The translations under genes and the position numbers were made by a program. 32,584 nt of DNA from an uncultured Bacilli bacterium (lineage in GTDB: Bacteria; Bacillota_I; Bacilli_A; RF39; UBA660): assembly GCA_947632115.1 (NCBI GenBank), contig CANROB010000017.1, positions 1 through 32,584 on the forward strand. Reading direction: 5' to 3'. Shown one piece after another: positions 15,632 to 24,632 of the stretch (the stretch's first letter is position 1; each line of letters begins with the position of its first letter). The notes beneath the pieces were generated by a model. The model made no database searches. It saw only the letters and a list, made by a program, of their open reading frames with translations, and had not been told where the DNA came from.

Positions 15632-16171
15632 ATGAACCGCCTAAAAGAAAAATACGATAAAGAGATCGTACCTAGTTTAATGGAAAAATACAAATATAAA
15701 AGTGTTATGGAAGTACCAAAGTTAGAAAAAATTGTCGTAAATATGGGTTGTGGAGATGCTACTAGTAATTCTAAATTATTAGAGGCAGCTATGAAAGACC
15801 TAGAACTTATTACAGGTCAAAAACCCGTTGCAACAAAGGCAAAGAAATCCATTGCAAGCTTTAAAGTAAGAGAAGGTCAAGCAATTGGTTGCAAGTCAAC
15901 TTTACGTGGGGAAAATATGTATAACTTCTTAGATAAATTAATTAGTATTACACTTCCACGTGTAAGAGACTTTAGAGGTATATCTAATAAAGCATTTGAT
16001 GGTAGAGGAAACTATACATTAGGTCTTACGGAACAACTTATTTTCTCAGAAATTGAATATGATAACGTTGTTAAGGTACGTGGTATGGATATTGTTTTTG
16101 TTACAACAGCAAAAACAAATGCAGAAGCACTTGATCTCTTAAAAGGTTTCGGTATGCCATTTAAGAAATAA
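15632..16171 (+). CDS. rplE: Large-subunit ribosomal protein L5
   Basis: 179 residues: [41 protein letters not shown], and [20 protein letters not shown], all conserved. L5 joins 5S rRNA to the large subunit together with L18. Ribosome binding site GGAAGGAGGG. Confidence 0.98.
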   Translation: MNRLKEKYDKEIVPSLMEKYKYKSVMEVPKLEKIVVNMGCGDATSNSKLLEAAMKDLELITGQKPVATKAKKSIASFKVREGQAIGCKSTLRGENMYNFLDKLISITLPRVRDFRGISNKAFDGRGNYTLGLTEQLIFSEIEYDNVVKVRGMDIVFVTTAKTNAEALDLLKGFGMPFKK

Positions 16172-16188
16172 AACTTAGGAGGAAATTT

Positions 16189-16374
16189 ATGGCTAAGAAA
16201 AGTTTAGTAATAAAAGCTAGTCGTGAACCAAAATTCAAAGTACGTAGATATACTCGTTGCTCACGTTGTGGTAGACCACACGCAGTACTTAAAAAATACG
16301 GAATTTGTAGAATTTGTTTTCGTGAACTAGCTTACAAAGGACAAATCCCAGGAATGAAAAAATCTAGTTGGTAA
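16189..16374 (+). CDS. rpsZ: Small-subunit ribosomal protein S14, short zinc-binding type Z
   Basis: 61 residues, the type Z length. Zinc ligands are Cys24-x2-Cys27 and Cys40-x2-Cys43 in RCSRCGRPH and [10 protein letters not shown]. This is the standard S14 of Bacillota found in the spc cluster, as opposed to the longer zinc-free paralogue used under zinc limitation. It ends GMKKSSW as usual. Ribosome binding site TTAGGAGGAA. Confidence 0.98.
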   Translation: MAKKSLVIKASREPKFKVRRYTRCSRCGRPHAVLKKYGICRICFRELAYKGQIPGMKKSSW

Positions 16375-16388
16375 AAGGAGGGAAGTAT

Positions 16389-16784
16389 ATGGTAACAGAT
16401 CCAATCGCAGATATGCTTACAAGAATTCGTAATGCAAATCAAATGCGCGATAAAGAAGTAGAAATGCCTGCTTCAAAGATGAAAATTGAGATTGCTAGAA
16501 TATTAAAAGAAGAAGGTTTTATCGTTGACTACAAAGTTAAGAAAAACAATGTTCAAGATATTCTTGTATTATCACTAAAATATAGTGAAAATAAAGAGCG
16601 TGTAATTACTGGATTAAAGAGAATCTCAAAACCAGGATTACGAGCTTATGTAAAAGCTGAAGACGTTCCAAAAGTATTAAACGGACTAGGTATCGCTATT
16701 ATATCTACCTCAAGAGGTGTTATGACAGATAGAGATGCAAGACGTCAATCACTTGGTGGAGAAGTTTTAGCTTACATTTGGTAG
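16389..16784 (+). CDS. rpsH: Small-subunit ribosomal protein S8
   Basis: 131 residues from the ATG at 16389, preceded by AAAAGGAGGGA. A longer in-frame start at 16368 would lie inside rpsZ and is rejected. The protein begins [19 protein letters not shown] and ends with [19 protein letters not shown] and EVLAYIW, as in the family. S8 binds helix 21 of 16S rRNA and in E. coli represses the spc operon. Confidence 0.97.
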   Translation: MVTDPIADMLTRIRNANQMRDKEVEMPASKMKIEIARILKEEGFIVDYKVKKNNVQDILVLSLKYSENKERVITGLKRISKPGLRAYVKAEDVPKVLNGLGIAIISTSRGVMTDRDARRQSLGGEVLAYIW

Positions 16785-16797
16785 AAAGGATGATTTT

Positions 16798-17331
16798 ATG
16801 AGTCGTGTTGGAAATAGAAAATTAACAATCCCAGCCGGTGTAACGGTTTCTGTTGATGGCAACAACGTTACAGTAAAAGGTCCAAAAGGCGAACTTTCTA
16901 CTGAAATTAATGAACATATTCATGTTGAAATCACAGATTCTGAGGTAGTATTAACTAGAGATAATGATAATTATAAAAATTTCCATGGAACTGCTAACGC
17001 TAATATCAAAAATATGATTGATGGTGTTACAAAAGGTTTTGAAAAGAAATTAGAGTGTGTTGGTGTAGGATATCGTTTCACTTTAAAAGGTAGTGAACTT
17101 GTTGTAGCTGCAGGACACTCTCATACATGGTCACCTGAGATACCTGCTGGTATTCAGGTAGAAGTACCAAGCAATACAGAATTGCTTATTAAAGGTATTG
17201 ATAAACAATTAGTTGGTGAATTCGCAGCTAATATTAGAAAAATTAGAAAGCCAGAACCTTATAAAGGAAAAGGTATTCGTTATGCTGACGAAACTGTTCT
17301 ACGTAAAGAAGGAAAGAAAGCTTCTAAATAA
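16798..17331 (+). CDS. rplF: Large-subunit ribosomal protein L6
   Basis: 177 residues: MSRVGNRKLTIPAGVTV, NVTVKGPKGELS, VGVGYRF and the C-terminal RKPEPYKGKGIRYADE. L6 sits near the factor-binding site. Ribosome binding site GAAAGGATG. Normal. Confidence 0.98.
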   Translation: MSRVGNRKLTIPAGVTVSVDGNNVTVKGPKGELSTEINEHIHVEITDSEVVLTRDNDNYKNFHGTANANIKNMIDGVTKGFEKKLECVGVGYRFTLKGSELVVAAGHSHTWSPEIPAGIQVEVPSNTELLIKGIDKQLVGEFAANIRKIRKPEPYKGKGIRYADETVLRKEGKKASK

Positions 17332-17349
17332 TAGTAAAGGAGAGAAACT

Positions 17350-17712
17350 ATGATAAAAAAAGTAGCTCGTAATGATGCACGTCAAGCAAGACACGCACGT
17401 GTTAGAGCAAAAGTATCTGGTACTGCTAGTGTACCTAGATTAAATGTTTTTAGATCAAATAGTAATATTTTTGCGCAAATCATTGATGATGAAAAAGCTG
17501 TTACTTTAGTTAGTGCCTCTTCTATTGATAAAGAGTTAAAGCTTGAAAACGGTAGTAACGTGGAAGCAGCAACTAAAGTAGGAGAGCTATTAGCAAAAAG
17601 AGCTAAAGAAGCAAAAATAACAAAAGTAGTTTTTGATAGAGGTGGATACCTTTATCACGGCCGTGTAAAAGCATTGGCAGATGCAGCACGTGAAAACGGA
17701 TTAGAATTCTAA
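17350..17712 (+). CDS. rplR: Large-subunit ribosomal protein L18
   Basis: 120 residues: a basic start ([20 protein letters not shown]), [17 protein letters not shown], and the end [21 protein letters not shown]18 binds 5S rRNA. Ribosome binding site AAAGGAGAG. Confidence 0.98.
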   Translation: MIKKVARNDARQARHARVRAKVSGTASVPRLNVFRSNSNIFAQIIDDEKAVTLVSASSIDKELKLENGSNVEAATKVGELLAKRAKEAKITKVVFDRGGYLYHGRVKALADAARENGLEF

Positions 17713-17724
17713 AGGAGGGTAAGG

Positions 17725-18348
17725 ATGGAAGAACAAATCGAAAAAGTAGAAGAAGTAGAAGAAACAGAAGCTGCTGAAACTTCAGAAGCAACTGAAAAAA
17801 CTTCTAGACCTGCTAAAAGAGAACCTCGTAATAGAGGAGAAAAACGTCAACCAAGACAACAAAGACAACCAAAACTTTATGAAGAAGACGTCATTTCTAT
17901 TGGCCGTGTTACGAAAGTAACAAAAGGAGGACGTCATTTCCGTTTCTCAGCTGTTGTAGTAGTAGGAGATAGAAAAGGTAAAGTAGGATTAGGAACTGGT
18001 AAGGCAAATGAAGTACCAGATGCTATTAAGAAGGCTACTCAAGCTGCTATTAAGAACGTAGTAAGCGTTTCCTTAGTAGATAACCGTACTATCCCACACG
18101 AAGCAATTGGTGTAGAAGGAGCTAGTAAAGTTATGTTGAAACCTGCTGCGAAAGGTACTGGTGTAAAAGCTGGTGGACCAGTTCGTAAAGTTCTTGAAAT
18201 GGCAGGAATCAGTGACATTTTATCTAAATCACAAGGATCTAATACAAAGATTAATATGGCATATGCAACCCTTAAAGCTTTAAGATCACAAAAGAATATT
18301 GAAGAAGTAGCTAGACTACGTGGTAAGAAAGTGGAGGACTTGATTTAA
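17725..18348 (+). CDS. rpsE: Small-subunit ribosomal protein S5 with a charged N-terminal extension
   Basis: 207 residues against the usual 160-170. The first 50 are an extension: an acidic part ([17 protein letters not shown]) then an Arg/Pro/Gln-rich part ([14 protein letters not shown]). The core starts near [22 protein letters not shown], with [12 protein letters not shown] and [17 protein letters not shown], all conserved. S5 contributes to decoding accuracy at the mRNA entry. The start is fixed by AAAGGAGGG. Two bases separate its stop codon from the start of rplO, with no rpmD between them. Confidence 0.97.
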   Translation: MEEQIEKVEEVEETEAAETSEATEKTSRPAKREPRNRGEKRQPRQQRQPKLYEEDVISIGRVTKVTKGGRHFRFSAVVVVGDRKGKVGLGTGKANEVPDAIKKATQAAIKNVVSVSLVDNRTIPHEAIGVEGASKVMLKPAAKGTGVKAGGPVRKVLEMAGISDILSKSQGSNTKINMAYATLKALRSQKNIEEVARLRGKKVEDLI

Positions 18349-18349
18349 T

Positions 18350-18793
18350 ATGAAGTTACATACATTATATCAACCAGAAGGCGCTGTTAAAGAAAGAAAC
18401 AGAGTTGGTCGTGGTGTTGCTTCTGGAAACGGAAAAACAAGTGGTAAAGGACATAAGGGACAAAATGCTAGAACTGGTGGAGGAGTAAGACCTGGATTTG
18501 AAGGTGGACAATTACCTTTATTCAGACGCTTACCAAAGAGAGGATTCTCTAACGCACCATTTAAAATTGAATATGCAACTATTAACGTAAGTGATTTAGA
18601 TAAATTTGAAGATGGAGCAGTTGTTACTCCAGAATTATTAAAAGAAATGGGAATCGTTAAAAAGCAATTAGATGGTATTAAAGTATTAGGTAATGGTGAA
18701 TTAACTAAGAAAATTACTGTAAAAGCAAATAGATTCTCAAAAACGGCTGTTGAAAAAATAGAAAAAATGGGTGGAAAAGCAGAGGTGATTTAA
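18350..18793 (+). CDS. rplO: Large-subunit ribosomal protein L15
   Basis: 147 residues: [41 protein letters not shown], and a folded C-terminal domain ending GGKAEVI. Its start follows rpsE by one base, and GTGGAGGAC inside rpsE is the ribosome binding site. L15 is a late assembly protein of the large subunit and normally follows L30, which is missing here. Confidence 0.98.
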   Translation: MKLHTLYQPEGAVKERNRVGRGVASGNGKTSGKGHKGQNARTGGGVRPGFEGGQLPLFRRLPKRGFSNAPFKIEYATINVSDLDKFEDGAVVTPELLKEMGIVKKQLDGIKVLGNGELTKKITVKANRFSKTAVEKIEKMGGKAEVI

Positions 18794-18794
18794 T

Positions 18795-20054
18795 ATGTTT
18801 GCAACTTTAAAGCAACTATTTAATTCCAAAAATAGAGATATTCAAAAGAAGATCCTATTCACATTTGCTGTTTTATTCATCTTTAAATTAGGAACAACAA
18901 TTACAGTACCAGGTGTTACACTTGATACGGATAAATTAGGATTCCTAGAAATTGTAAATGCAATGAGCGGGGGAGCTTTTGAAAAAGCCTCAATATTTGC
19001 ATTAGGTGTTATGCCATACATTACGGCTTCTATTGTTATTCAACTCTTATCTATGGATATCGTTCCTTATTTATCAGAGTTGACTAAACAAGGAGGAGTA
19101 GGTAGAAATAAACTTAATCAAATAACGAGAATTACAGGTATTGTACTTGCTTTCATTCAAGGATATCTATATTCTTACTCTTATGTTAAGAGTGGAAATC
19201 CAATGGATTATATGTTATATTCTTTAGTTATTACAGCAGGTACTTCCTTATTACTTTGGTTGGGTGATCAAATTACCCAAAAAGGTATTGGTAATGGTAC
19301 TTCTATGATTATCATGGCAGGTATTATTACAACATTACCTTCTATGTTTACAAGTTTATGGAAAGAATTAATTTCAAGTAGTACAGATTTTATGGGAATA
19401 TTAACATTTGCACTATTTGTAGTAGTATTCCTAGCAATTATTATAGGTGTTGTTTTTGAGGAATCTGCTGAACGTAGACTTCCTATTCAATATGCGAATA
19501 AATCTACTAGTATGTTAGGAAAACAAAATTATATTCCATTTAAATTAAATAGTGCTGGTGTTATGCCTGTTATCTTTGCATCAGCATTAATTTCTATTCC
19601 ACAGATTATTGCAAGTTTCGCAAAAAATGCAAACTTTTCATTGTTTGTAACAAAGTATATTACTTATGAATCTGTAACAGGATTTATCGCTTATATTGTT
19701 TTCATCATTTTATTTGCATATCTTTATACTTTTATGCAAATGAAACCAAGCGAACTTGCTGATAATTTAAATAAAAATGGTGGATATATTCCAGGTGTTA
19801 GACCAGGAAAAGAAACAGAAGAATATGTTAAAAAGGTATTAAAAAGAATAACACTTGTTGGTGCTTGTTTCTTAGCATTACTTGCTTCACTTCCAATTTT
19901 ATTTAGTAAGTTCTCAACCTTACAGACAAGTATTACGATTAGTGGTACCGGATTATTAATTGTTGTAGGTGTTATGTTAGAGACCTATCGTCAATTAGAA
20001 AGTCAGTTAGTAAGTAGAACTTATGTAAAAGGAAGAAAAGGGAGAAGAAGATGA
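18795..20054 (+). CDS. secY: Protein translocase channel subunit SecY
   Basis: 419 residues with ten membrane segments. Family marks include the start MFATLKQLFNSKNRDIQKKI, the plug region after the first helix, LLSMDIVPYLSEL, GIGNGTSMIIMAGI, the cytosolic loop QMKPSELADNLNKNGGYIPG with RPG, and a basic tail. SecY forms the membrane pore with SecE and SecG, driven by SecA, whose gene is at 29895. It starts one base after rplO and overlaps adk by four bases (ATGA), and its stop is TGA, which shows that UGA is not read as tryptophan. Confidence 0.98.
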   Translation: MFATLKQLFNSKNRDIQKKILFTFAVLFIFKLGTTITVPGVTLDTDKLGFLEIVNAMSGGAFEKASIFALGVMPYITASIVIQLLSMDIVPYLSELTKQGGVGRNKLNQITRITGIVLAFIQGYLYSYSYVKSGNPMDYMLYSLVITAGTSLLLWLGDQITQKGIGNGTSMIIMAGIITTLPSMFTSLWKELISSSTDFMGILTFALFVVVFLAIIIGVVFEESAERRLPIQYANKSTSMLGKQNYIPFKLNSAGVMPVIFASALISIPQIIASFAKNANFSLFVTKYITYESVTGFIAYIVFIILFAYLYTFMQMKPSELADNLNKNGGYIPGVRPGKETEEYVKKVLKRITLVGACFLALLASLPILFSKFSTLQTSITISGTGLLIVVGVMLETYRQLESQLVSRTYVKGRKGRRR

Positions 20055-20719
20055 GAAATATCATACTATTAGCCGTGCAAGCGGCCGGAAAAGGAACCCT
20101 TGCACGACTTCTTAGTGAAAAATATGGATATGCGAACATTTCCATGGGGGAAGTTATGCGAAATGCCAGAAATGATGGTTCTGAAAGAGCAAAAATGATT
20201 GCCGATTGTCAAGATAAAGGAATACTTGTTCCTTTTGATATCACACTCGAGTTAATTCAAGAAAGAATTTCGCAACCTGATTGTAAAAATGGTTATATTT
20301 TAGATGGCTTTCCTAGAGATTTAAAACAAGCGGAGGCTTACGATCACATATTGGAAACAATAGGAAAAGATATTGGAGTAGTGATTAATTTAACGATTCC
20401 AGAACATTTAATTTATGAAAGAATTGCTGGTCGTAGAACTTGTAAAAAGTGTGGAAGAAGCTACAATATTAACTCTTCAAAATTTAGACCATTACAAGAA
20501 AATGTTTGTGATGATTGTGGTGGAGAATTATATCAAAGAAGTGATGATACAGAGGAAGCCATTCGTGTGAGAGTAGAAACTTATTTTAAATCTACAGCTC
20601 CTCTTATTGATTACTATCGCAACAAAGGTGTTTTATATGAGGTAGAGTCTATTGACTCAGATGAGACATTAAAAAATGTAGAGAAAATATTGAAGGAGTT
20701 AGGGGATATCCATGATTAG
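20051..20719 (+). CDS. adk: Adenylate kinase with an altered Walker A loop
   Basis: 222 residues. The enzyme interconverts ATP plus AMP and two ADP in the cytosol. Position after secY, the zinc-type LID with four cysteines (TCKKCG and VCDDCG), the GFPRDLKQAEAYD segment and RSDDTEEAIRVRVETY make the family clear. The P-loop is unusual: residues 8-17 read AVQAAGKGTL where the family has G-x-P-G-x-G-K-G-T-Q, so two conserved glycines are alanine and the proline is glutamine. The lysine and GT remain. The NMP-binding segment has ISMGEVMR in place of ISTGDMFR. No frameshift is seen. Activity is likely but may be altered. It overlaps secY by four and map by eight bases. Confidence 0.93.
   Translation: MRNIILLAVQAAGKGTLARLLSEKYGYANISMGEVMRNARNDGSERAKMIADCQDKGILVPFDITLELIQERISQPDCKNGYILDGFPRDLKQAEAYDHILETIGKDIGVVINLTIPEHLIYERIAGRRTCKKCGRSYNINSSKFRPLQENVCDDCGGELYQRSDDTEEAIRVRVETYFKSTAPLIDYYRNKGVLYEVESIDSDETLKNVEKILKELGDIHD
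20074..20106 (+). repeat. 8-bp inverted repeat within the adk P-loop codons
   Basis: CGTGCAAG (20074-20081) and its exact reverse complement CTTGCACG (20099-20106) are separated by 17 bases. The left arm encodes the non-canonical A-V-Q-A residues and the right arm the L-A-R that follows GKGT. Confidence 0.85.
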
Positions 20720-21458
20720 TATTAAATCTCCTAGAGAAATTGAATTAATGCGTATTGCTGGTGAAATTGTTGGAGATACGCATAAATATTTAATTCCTTA
20801 CTTAAAACCAGGAATTTCGACAAAAGAAATTGATAATCTTGCAAGAGATTACATTATTAGTCGTGGAGCTACGCCTTCTTGTTATCACTATGAAGGCTAT
20901 CCTGCTAATATTTGTATTTCCATCAATGAGGAAGTTGTACATGGTATAGCTAGTAAACGAAAATTAAAAGATGGAGATATTGTTACTCTAGATATCTGTG
21001 CTTGCTATAAAGGATATCATGGAGATTCTGCTTGGAGTTATCCAGTTGGAAATATTAGTGAGGAAAAGAAATACCTTCTAGAACATACAGAAAAAGCTTT
21101 ATATCAAGGTTTGAGTGTTGTCAAAGAAGGAGCTCACGTTGGAGATATAGGAGAAGCAGTTGAGACTTATGCGTTAGAACATCACTTAGGTGTTGTAAAA
21201 GAGCTAGTAGGTCATGGGGTCGGAAGTAATTTGCATGAAGATCCAGATGTACCTAATTATGGAAGAAAAGGAACAGGACCACTATTAAAAGCCGGTATGG
21301 TCATTGCTGTTGAACCTATGCTCAATTTAGGAACTGCCGATGTCTATTTACTAGATGATGATTGGACAGTTGTAACTGCTGATGGAGAACCATCAGCTCA
21401 CTTTGAACATACAATATTAGTTACAAAAGAAGGATATACAATATTGACGAAGAGGTGA
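20712..21458 (+). CDS. map: Methionine aminopeptidase, type I
   Basis: 248 residues. It removes the initiator methionine from new proteins in the cytosol. The five metal ligands are all present: Asp94 and Asp105 ([16 protein letters not shown]), His168 ([12 protein letters not shown]), Glu201 (AVEPM) and Glu232 (HFEHTILV). It starts inside the adk 3' end with AAGGAGTTAGGGG upstream, and its stop TGA is four bases before infA. Order adk-map-infA is the usual one in Bacillota. Confidence 0.98.
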   Translation: MISIKSPREIELMRIAGEIVGDTHKYLIPYLKPGISTKEIDNLARDYIISRGATPSCYHYEGYPANICISINEEVVHGIASKRKLKDGDIVTLDICACYKGYHGDSAWSYPVGNISEEKKYLLEHTEKALYQGLSVVKEGAHVGDIGEAVETYALEHHLGVVKELVGHGVGSNLHEDPDVPNYGRKGTGPLLKAGMVIAVEPMLNLGTADVYLLDDDWTVVTADGEPSAHFEHTILVTKEGYTILTKR

Positions 21459-21462
21459 TAAA

Positions 21463-21678
21463 ATGGCAAAGCAAGATGTTATCGAAATGGAAGGTAAAGT
21501 ACTAGAAGTACTTCCTGGTTATTCTTTTAAAGTAGAATTAACAAATAAACATATTATTACGGCACATGTATCAGGTAAAATGCGAATGAACATGATTCGT
21601 ATTTTAGCTGGAGATACCGTTACAGTTGAACTCTCAACTTACGATTTATCACAAGGCCGTATAATCTATCGAAAGTAG
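21463..21678 (+). CDS. infA: Translation initiation factor IF-1
   Basis: 71 residues of a single S1-type OB fold: [49 protein letters not shown] and a final GRIIYRK. IF-1 occupies the A site of the small subunit during initiation. The ribosome binding site is GAGGTGAT, at the map stop codon. Confidence 0.98.
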   Translation: MAKQDVIEMEGKVLEVLPGYSFKVELTNKHIITAHVSGKMRMNMIRILAGDTVTVELSTYDLSQGRIIYRK

Positions 21679-21688
21679 GAGGGATTTT

Positions 21689-21802
21689 ATGAAAGTTAGA
21701 GCATCAGTAAAACCAATGTGTGAAAAATGCAAGGTTATTAAACGTAAAGGTACGGTTAGGGTTGTTTGTTCAAACCCTAAACATAAACAAAGACAAGGTT
21801 AA
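21689..21802 (+). CDS. rpmJ: Large-subunit ribosomal protein L36, zinc-binding form
   Basis: 37 residues: [19 protein letters not shown] and a C-terminal half [13 protein letters not shown]. The zinc ligands Cys11, Cys14, Cys27 and His32 identify the C+ form. The ATG at 21689 has GTAGGAGGGA upstream and the TAA is at 21800-21802, 13 bases before rpsM. The invariant position between infA and rpsM confirms the call. Confidence 0.97.
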   Translation: MKVRASVKPMCEKCKVIKRKGTVRVVCSNPKHKQRQG

Positions 21803-21814
21803 TAGGAGGTTTTT

Positions 21815-22180
21815 ATGGCACGTATTAAAGGTGTAGATATACCAAATAATAAAAGAATTGAAATAGCATTAACTTATATCTATGGTATTGGTAGAAGCTT
21901 ATCTAATAAAATTTTAGCCGATGCTAAAATTGATATTAATAAAAGAGCGGGAGATCTTTCAATAGACGAATTAAATGCTATTCGTGACGAAGTGAATAAA
22001 TATATGACAGAAGGTGATTTACGTCGTGAAGTTAATATGAATATTAAAACGAAGATGGAAATCAATTCTTATCAAGGAATTCGTCATAAAAGAGGATTAC
22101 CTGTAAGAGGACAAAGAACAAATAGAAATGCTCGTACTCGTAAAGGTAAAGGAAAAGTAGTTGCTAATAAGAAGAAATAA
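21815..22180 (+). CDS. rpsM: Small-subunit ribosomal protein S13
   Basis: 121 residues: [21 protein letters not shown], a helix-hairpin-helix near [12 protein letters not shown], and [20 protein letters not shown]. It contacts the P-site tRNA and the large subunit from the head. Ribosome binding site ATAGGAGG. Normal. Confidence 0.98.
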   Translation: MARIKGVDIPNNKRIEIALTYIYGIGRSLSNKILADAKIDINKRAGDLSIDELNAIRDEVNKYMTEGDLRREVNMNIKTKMEINSYQGIRHKRGLPVRGQRTNRNARTRKGKGKVVANKKK

Positions 22181-22208
22181 TTGTAGTAACTAAAAGGAGG
22201 TTATAAAA

Positions 22209-22592
22209 ATGGCGTATAAAGCAAGAAAAAGAAAAGTAAAAAAGTCTGTACCAGAAGGTAGAGCTTATATCCATTCAACATTCAACAATACTATTGTAAC
22301 CATTACCGATAACGAAGGTAATGCAATTAGTTGGGCTTCTGCTGGAACTTTAGGATTTAAAGGTTCTAAGAAGTCAACTCCATTTGCTGCTGGTATGTCT
22401 GCAGAAGCAAGTGGTAAGGCTGCCTATGATATGGGCATGAGAAAAGTTGAAGTATTTGTTAAAGGGTTAGGATCAGGAAGAGAAACAGCAATTCGTTCAC
22501 TTCAAACAGCAGGTTTAGAGATTACATCTATAACTGATGTTACACCTATACCACACAATGGATGTCGTCCACCAAAACGTCCACGTGGATAA
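22209..22592 (+). CDS. rpsK: Small-subunit ribosomal protein S11
   Basis: 127 residues: [36 protein letters not shown], and the end [17 protein letters not shown]. It is part of the platform at the mRNA exit. Ribosome binding site AAAAGGAGG. Normal. Confidence 0.98.
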   Translation: MAYKARKRKVKKSVPEGRAYIHSTFNNTIVTITDNEGNAISWASAGTLGFKGSKKSTPFAAGMSAEASGKAAYDMGMRKVEVFVKGLGSGRETAIRSLQTAGLEITSITDVTPIPHNGCRPPKRPRG

Positions 22593-22612
22593 TATAGAAA
22601 AGGAGTGGGGAA

Positions 22613-23563
22613 ATGTTAAATTTTGAAAAACCAACATATAAAATTACAGAATATGTGGAAAATAAAAATTATGGTAAATTTGAATTAGAACCTTTGGAAA
22701 GAGGATTTGGAACAACACTAGGAAATGCTCTTAGAAGAATTATGTTATCTAGCATGCCTGGTAGTGCGATTGTTGCTGTTAAAATTGACGGAGTACAACA
22801 TGAGTTCCAAACAATGGATGGAATCGTAGAAGATGTTACAACTATTATTTTGAATTTAAAAAATGTAGTAGTAAAGAACAATACACAAGAGGTAAAAATT
22901 TTAAAACTATTCTCTGATAAAGAGGGAGTAGTAACCGCTGCTGATATTGAAACCGATAGCGATGTAGAAGTTGTTTCTAAAGATCAAGAAATTGCAACTA
23001 TTGCAAAGGGTGGAAAACTTGATATGGAATTGATGATTGCTAACGGAAGAGGATATGTTCCATCTACAGAAAATAAATCATTTGTTGAAAATGAGAAAAA
23101 AGGTTTCATTCCAATTGATGCGCTTTACTCACCTATTGAAAGAGTTAGTTATGAAACAGAAAATGCCCGTGTTGGACAAGATGCTAACTATGATAAATTA
23201 ATCATGGAAGTATTTACGAATGGATCTATTCGTCCAGAAGAGGCAATGGCACTTGCTGCCAAAATCATGATTGAGCACTTAAATATTGTTACCAATCTAA
23301 GTGAAATTGCTGATATTACAGGTATCATGAATGCAAAACAAGAAGATAGTAAATTAAAGAAACTAGAGACATCTATTGATGACTTAGATTTCTCTGTAAG
23401 AGCTTATAACTGTTTAAAAAGAGCAGGAATTAATACTCTTGGGGATTTAACTTCTAAGTCAGAATTAGAAATGATGAAGATTCGTAATTTAGGTAAGAAG
23501 TCTTTAAAAGAAGTAATCGATAAGATTAAAGAGTTAGGACTTAAATTCCGTGAAGATGATTAG
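22613..23563 (+). CDS. rpoA: RNA polymerase alpha subunit
   Basis: 316 residues. The N-terminal assembly domain has FELEPLERGFGTTLGNALRR and the C-terminal domain (about residues 250-316) has SVRAYNCLKRAGINTLGDLT and IRNLGKKSLKEV, the helix-hairpin-helix that binds UP elements and activators. Alpha dimerises to start polymerase assembly. It sits in the normal order rpsM-rpsK-rpoA-rplQ. Ribosome binding site AAAAGGAGTGG. Confidence 0.99.
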   Translation: MLNFEKPTYKITEYVENKNYGKFELEPLERGFGTTLGNALRRIMLSSMPGSAIVAVKIDGVQHEFQTMDGIVEDVTTIILNLKNVVVKNNTQEVKILKLFSDKEGVVTAADIETDSDVEVVSKDQEIATIAKGGKLDMELMIANGRGYVPSTENKSFVENEKKGFIPIDALYSPIERVSYETENARVGQDANYDKLIMEVFTNGSIRPEEAMALAAKIMIEHLNIVTNLSEIADITGIMNAKQEDSKLKKLETSIDDLDFSVRAYNCLKRAGINTLGDLTSKSELEMMKIRNLGKKSLKEVIDKIKELGLKFREDD

Positions 23564-23579
23564 TAGTTAGGAGGAAATT

Positions 23580-23936
23580 ATGGCTTACAGAAAATTAGGA
23601 CGTACGAATAAACATAGAAGAAGTATGCTTGCTAACTTAACAAGAGATATCATTATGTATGAGAGAATTGAAACAACAGAAACAAGAGCTAAAGAAGTTC
23701 GTAAGTTTGTTGATAAGATGATTTCTTATGGTAAAGATGGATCTTTAGTAGCTAGAAGAAAAGCATTAGCTTTCTTACACAACGATACACAAGCTGTTAA
23801 AAAGGTATTTGATGATTTAGCGCCTCGTTACGCAAAGCGTAATGGTGGTTATACCAGAATTTTAAAATTGACAGAACGTCGTGGAGATGACGCTTTAACA
23901 GTAATTTTAGAATTAGTAGAAGGAGATGCCAAATAG
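23580..23936 (+). CDS. rplQ: Large-subunit ribosomal protein L17
   Basis: 118 residues: [38 protein letters not shown], and the end [14 protein letters not shown]. It sits at the tunnel exit. Last gene of the cluster; a terminator overlaps its stop. The genes that often follow in Bacillota (the ecfA pair, ecfT, truA, rplM, rpsI) are not here. Confidence 0.98.
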   Translation: MAYRKLGRTNKHRRSMLANLTRDIIMYERIETTETRAKEVRKFVDKMISYGKDGSLVARRKALAFLHNDTQAVKKVFDDLAPRYAKRNGGYTRILKLTERRGDDALTVILELVEGDAK

Positions 23937-23948
23937 GTATCTTTTTTC
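23924..23948 (+). terminator. Terminator of the S10-spc-alpha operon
   Basis: AGATGCC (23924-23930) pairs with GGTATCT (23936-23942) through one G-U pair, followed by TTTTT. The rplQ stop codon lies partly in the loop. A short hairpin for so large an operon, so some read-through into the next gene is possible. Confidence 0.7.
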
Positions 23949-23968
23949 TTTCAAAAACTAGCTAATTA

Positions 23969-23977
23969 TGATATAAT
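23969..23977 (+). promoter_or_regulatory. Extended -10 promoter of the GlmU-like gene
   Basis: TGA followed by TATAAT, 26 bp before the ATG at 24004; the -35 region is poor. It may also serve agrA and agrC, which follow with only short gaps. Confidence 0.6.
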
Positions 23978-24003
23978 AATAGTATTAATGATAGGAGGAA
24001 TAT

Positions 24004-24597
24004 ATGGTCAATATGATAGATTCTAAAACCGTTTATATTGATGATACCGTTATTTTAGGAGAAAATTGTACCATATATCCCAATGTAATGATTAAAGGAA
24101 AAACTACTATAGGAGATAACACAGTCATTTATATGGGAAGTTATATTGAAGACTCCCATATTGGAAAAAACAATATCATTTATACATCTTATATTGTTAA
24201 TAGTAATCTTGGAGATAATAATATAATTGGTCCTTATGCTCATATTAGAGAGGGAAATGATATAAAAGATAATAATAAAATTGGTTCTTTCGTGGAATTG
24301 AAAAATGATACAATTCAATGCAATGTTAAAATACCTCATTTGAGTTATATAGGAGACACTTCTATAGAAAGTGGTGTGAATATAGGAGCAGGTGTTAAAA
24401 CTGCTAACTATAATGGTAAAGAAAAAAAACACACCGAGATTCAATCTGATGTGTTTATAGGTTGTAATGCCGTTTTGGTCGCTCCTGTTACTCTATGTAA
24501 AGATAGTTATGTTGCAGCAGGTTCTGTTATAACCCAAGATGTCCCAGAAAAGTCATTAGCAATAGCAAGAGAAAGGCAAATTAATAAGGATTTATAA
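24004..24597 (+). CDS. Stand-alone left-handed beta-helix acetyltransferase, like the C-terminal domain of GlmU
   Basis: 197 residues made of hexapeptide repeats from near residue 12 to the end (for example NCTIYPNVMIKGKTTIGDNT). From residue 75 on it matches the acetyltransferase half of GlmU closely: GPYAHIREGNDI, the H-L-S-Y-I-G-D segment with the presumed catalytic histidine, VNIGAGVKTANYNGK and LVAPVTL, ending with AIARERQINK. In GlmU this half acetylates glucosamine-1-phosphate for peptidoglycan precursors. The N-terminal uridylyltransferase half is absent, and the DNA upstream is the rplQ terminator and a promoter, so it is not simply cut. Start: AGGAGGAATAT before the ATG. It lies 35 bp before agrA. 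The substrate may differ from that of GlmU. Confidence 0.75.
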   Translation: MVNMIDSKTVYIDDTVILGENCTIYPNVMIKGKTTIGDNTVIYMGSYIEDSHIGKNNIIYTSYIVNSNLGDNNIIGPYAHIREGNDIKDNNKIGSFVELKNDTIQCNVKIPHLSYIGDTSIESGVNIGAGVKTANYNGKEKKHTEIQSDVFIGCNAVLVAPVTLCKDSYVAAGSVITQDVPEKSLAIARERQINKDL

Positions 24598-24632
24598 TTT
24601 GCTTTTTATTTTTGATAAGGAAGGTATATTTT

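Noticed and set aside
18795..20054. Possible Mycoplasma-type genetic code (UGA as tryptophan), given the low GC and missing rpmD
   Set aside because: secY, map, the HNH-like gene and secA end at TGA exactly where their families end, and tryptophan is encoded by TGG throughout.
24055..24444. Open frame of 129 codons on the minus strand within the GlmU-like gene
   Set aside because: Shadow of the hexapeptide repeats; no ribosome binding site, no promoter, and composition typical of antisense AT-rich DNA.
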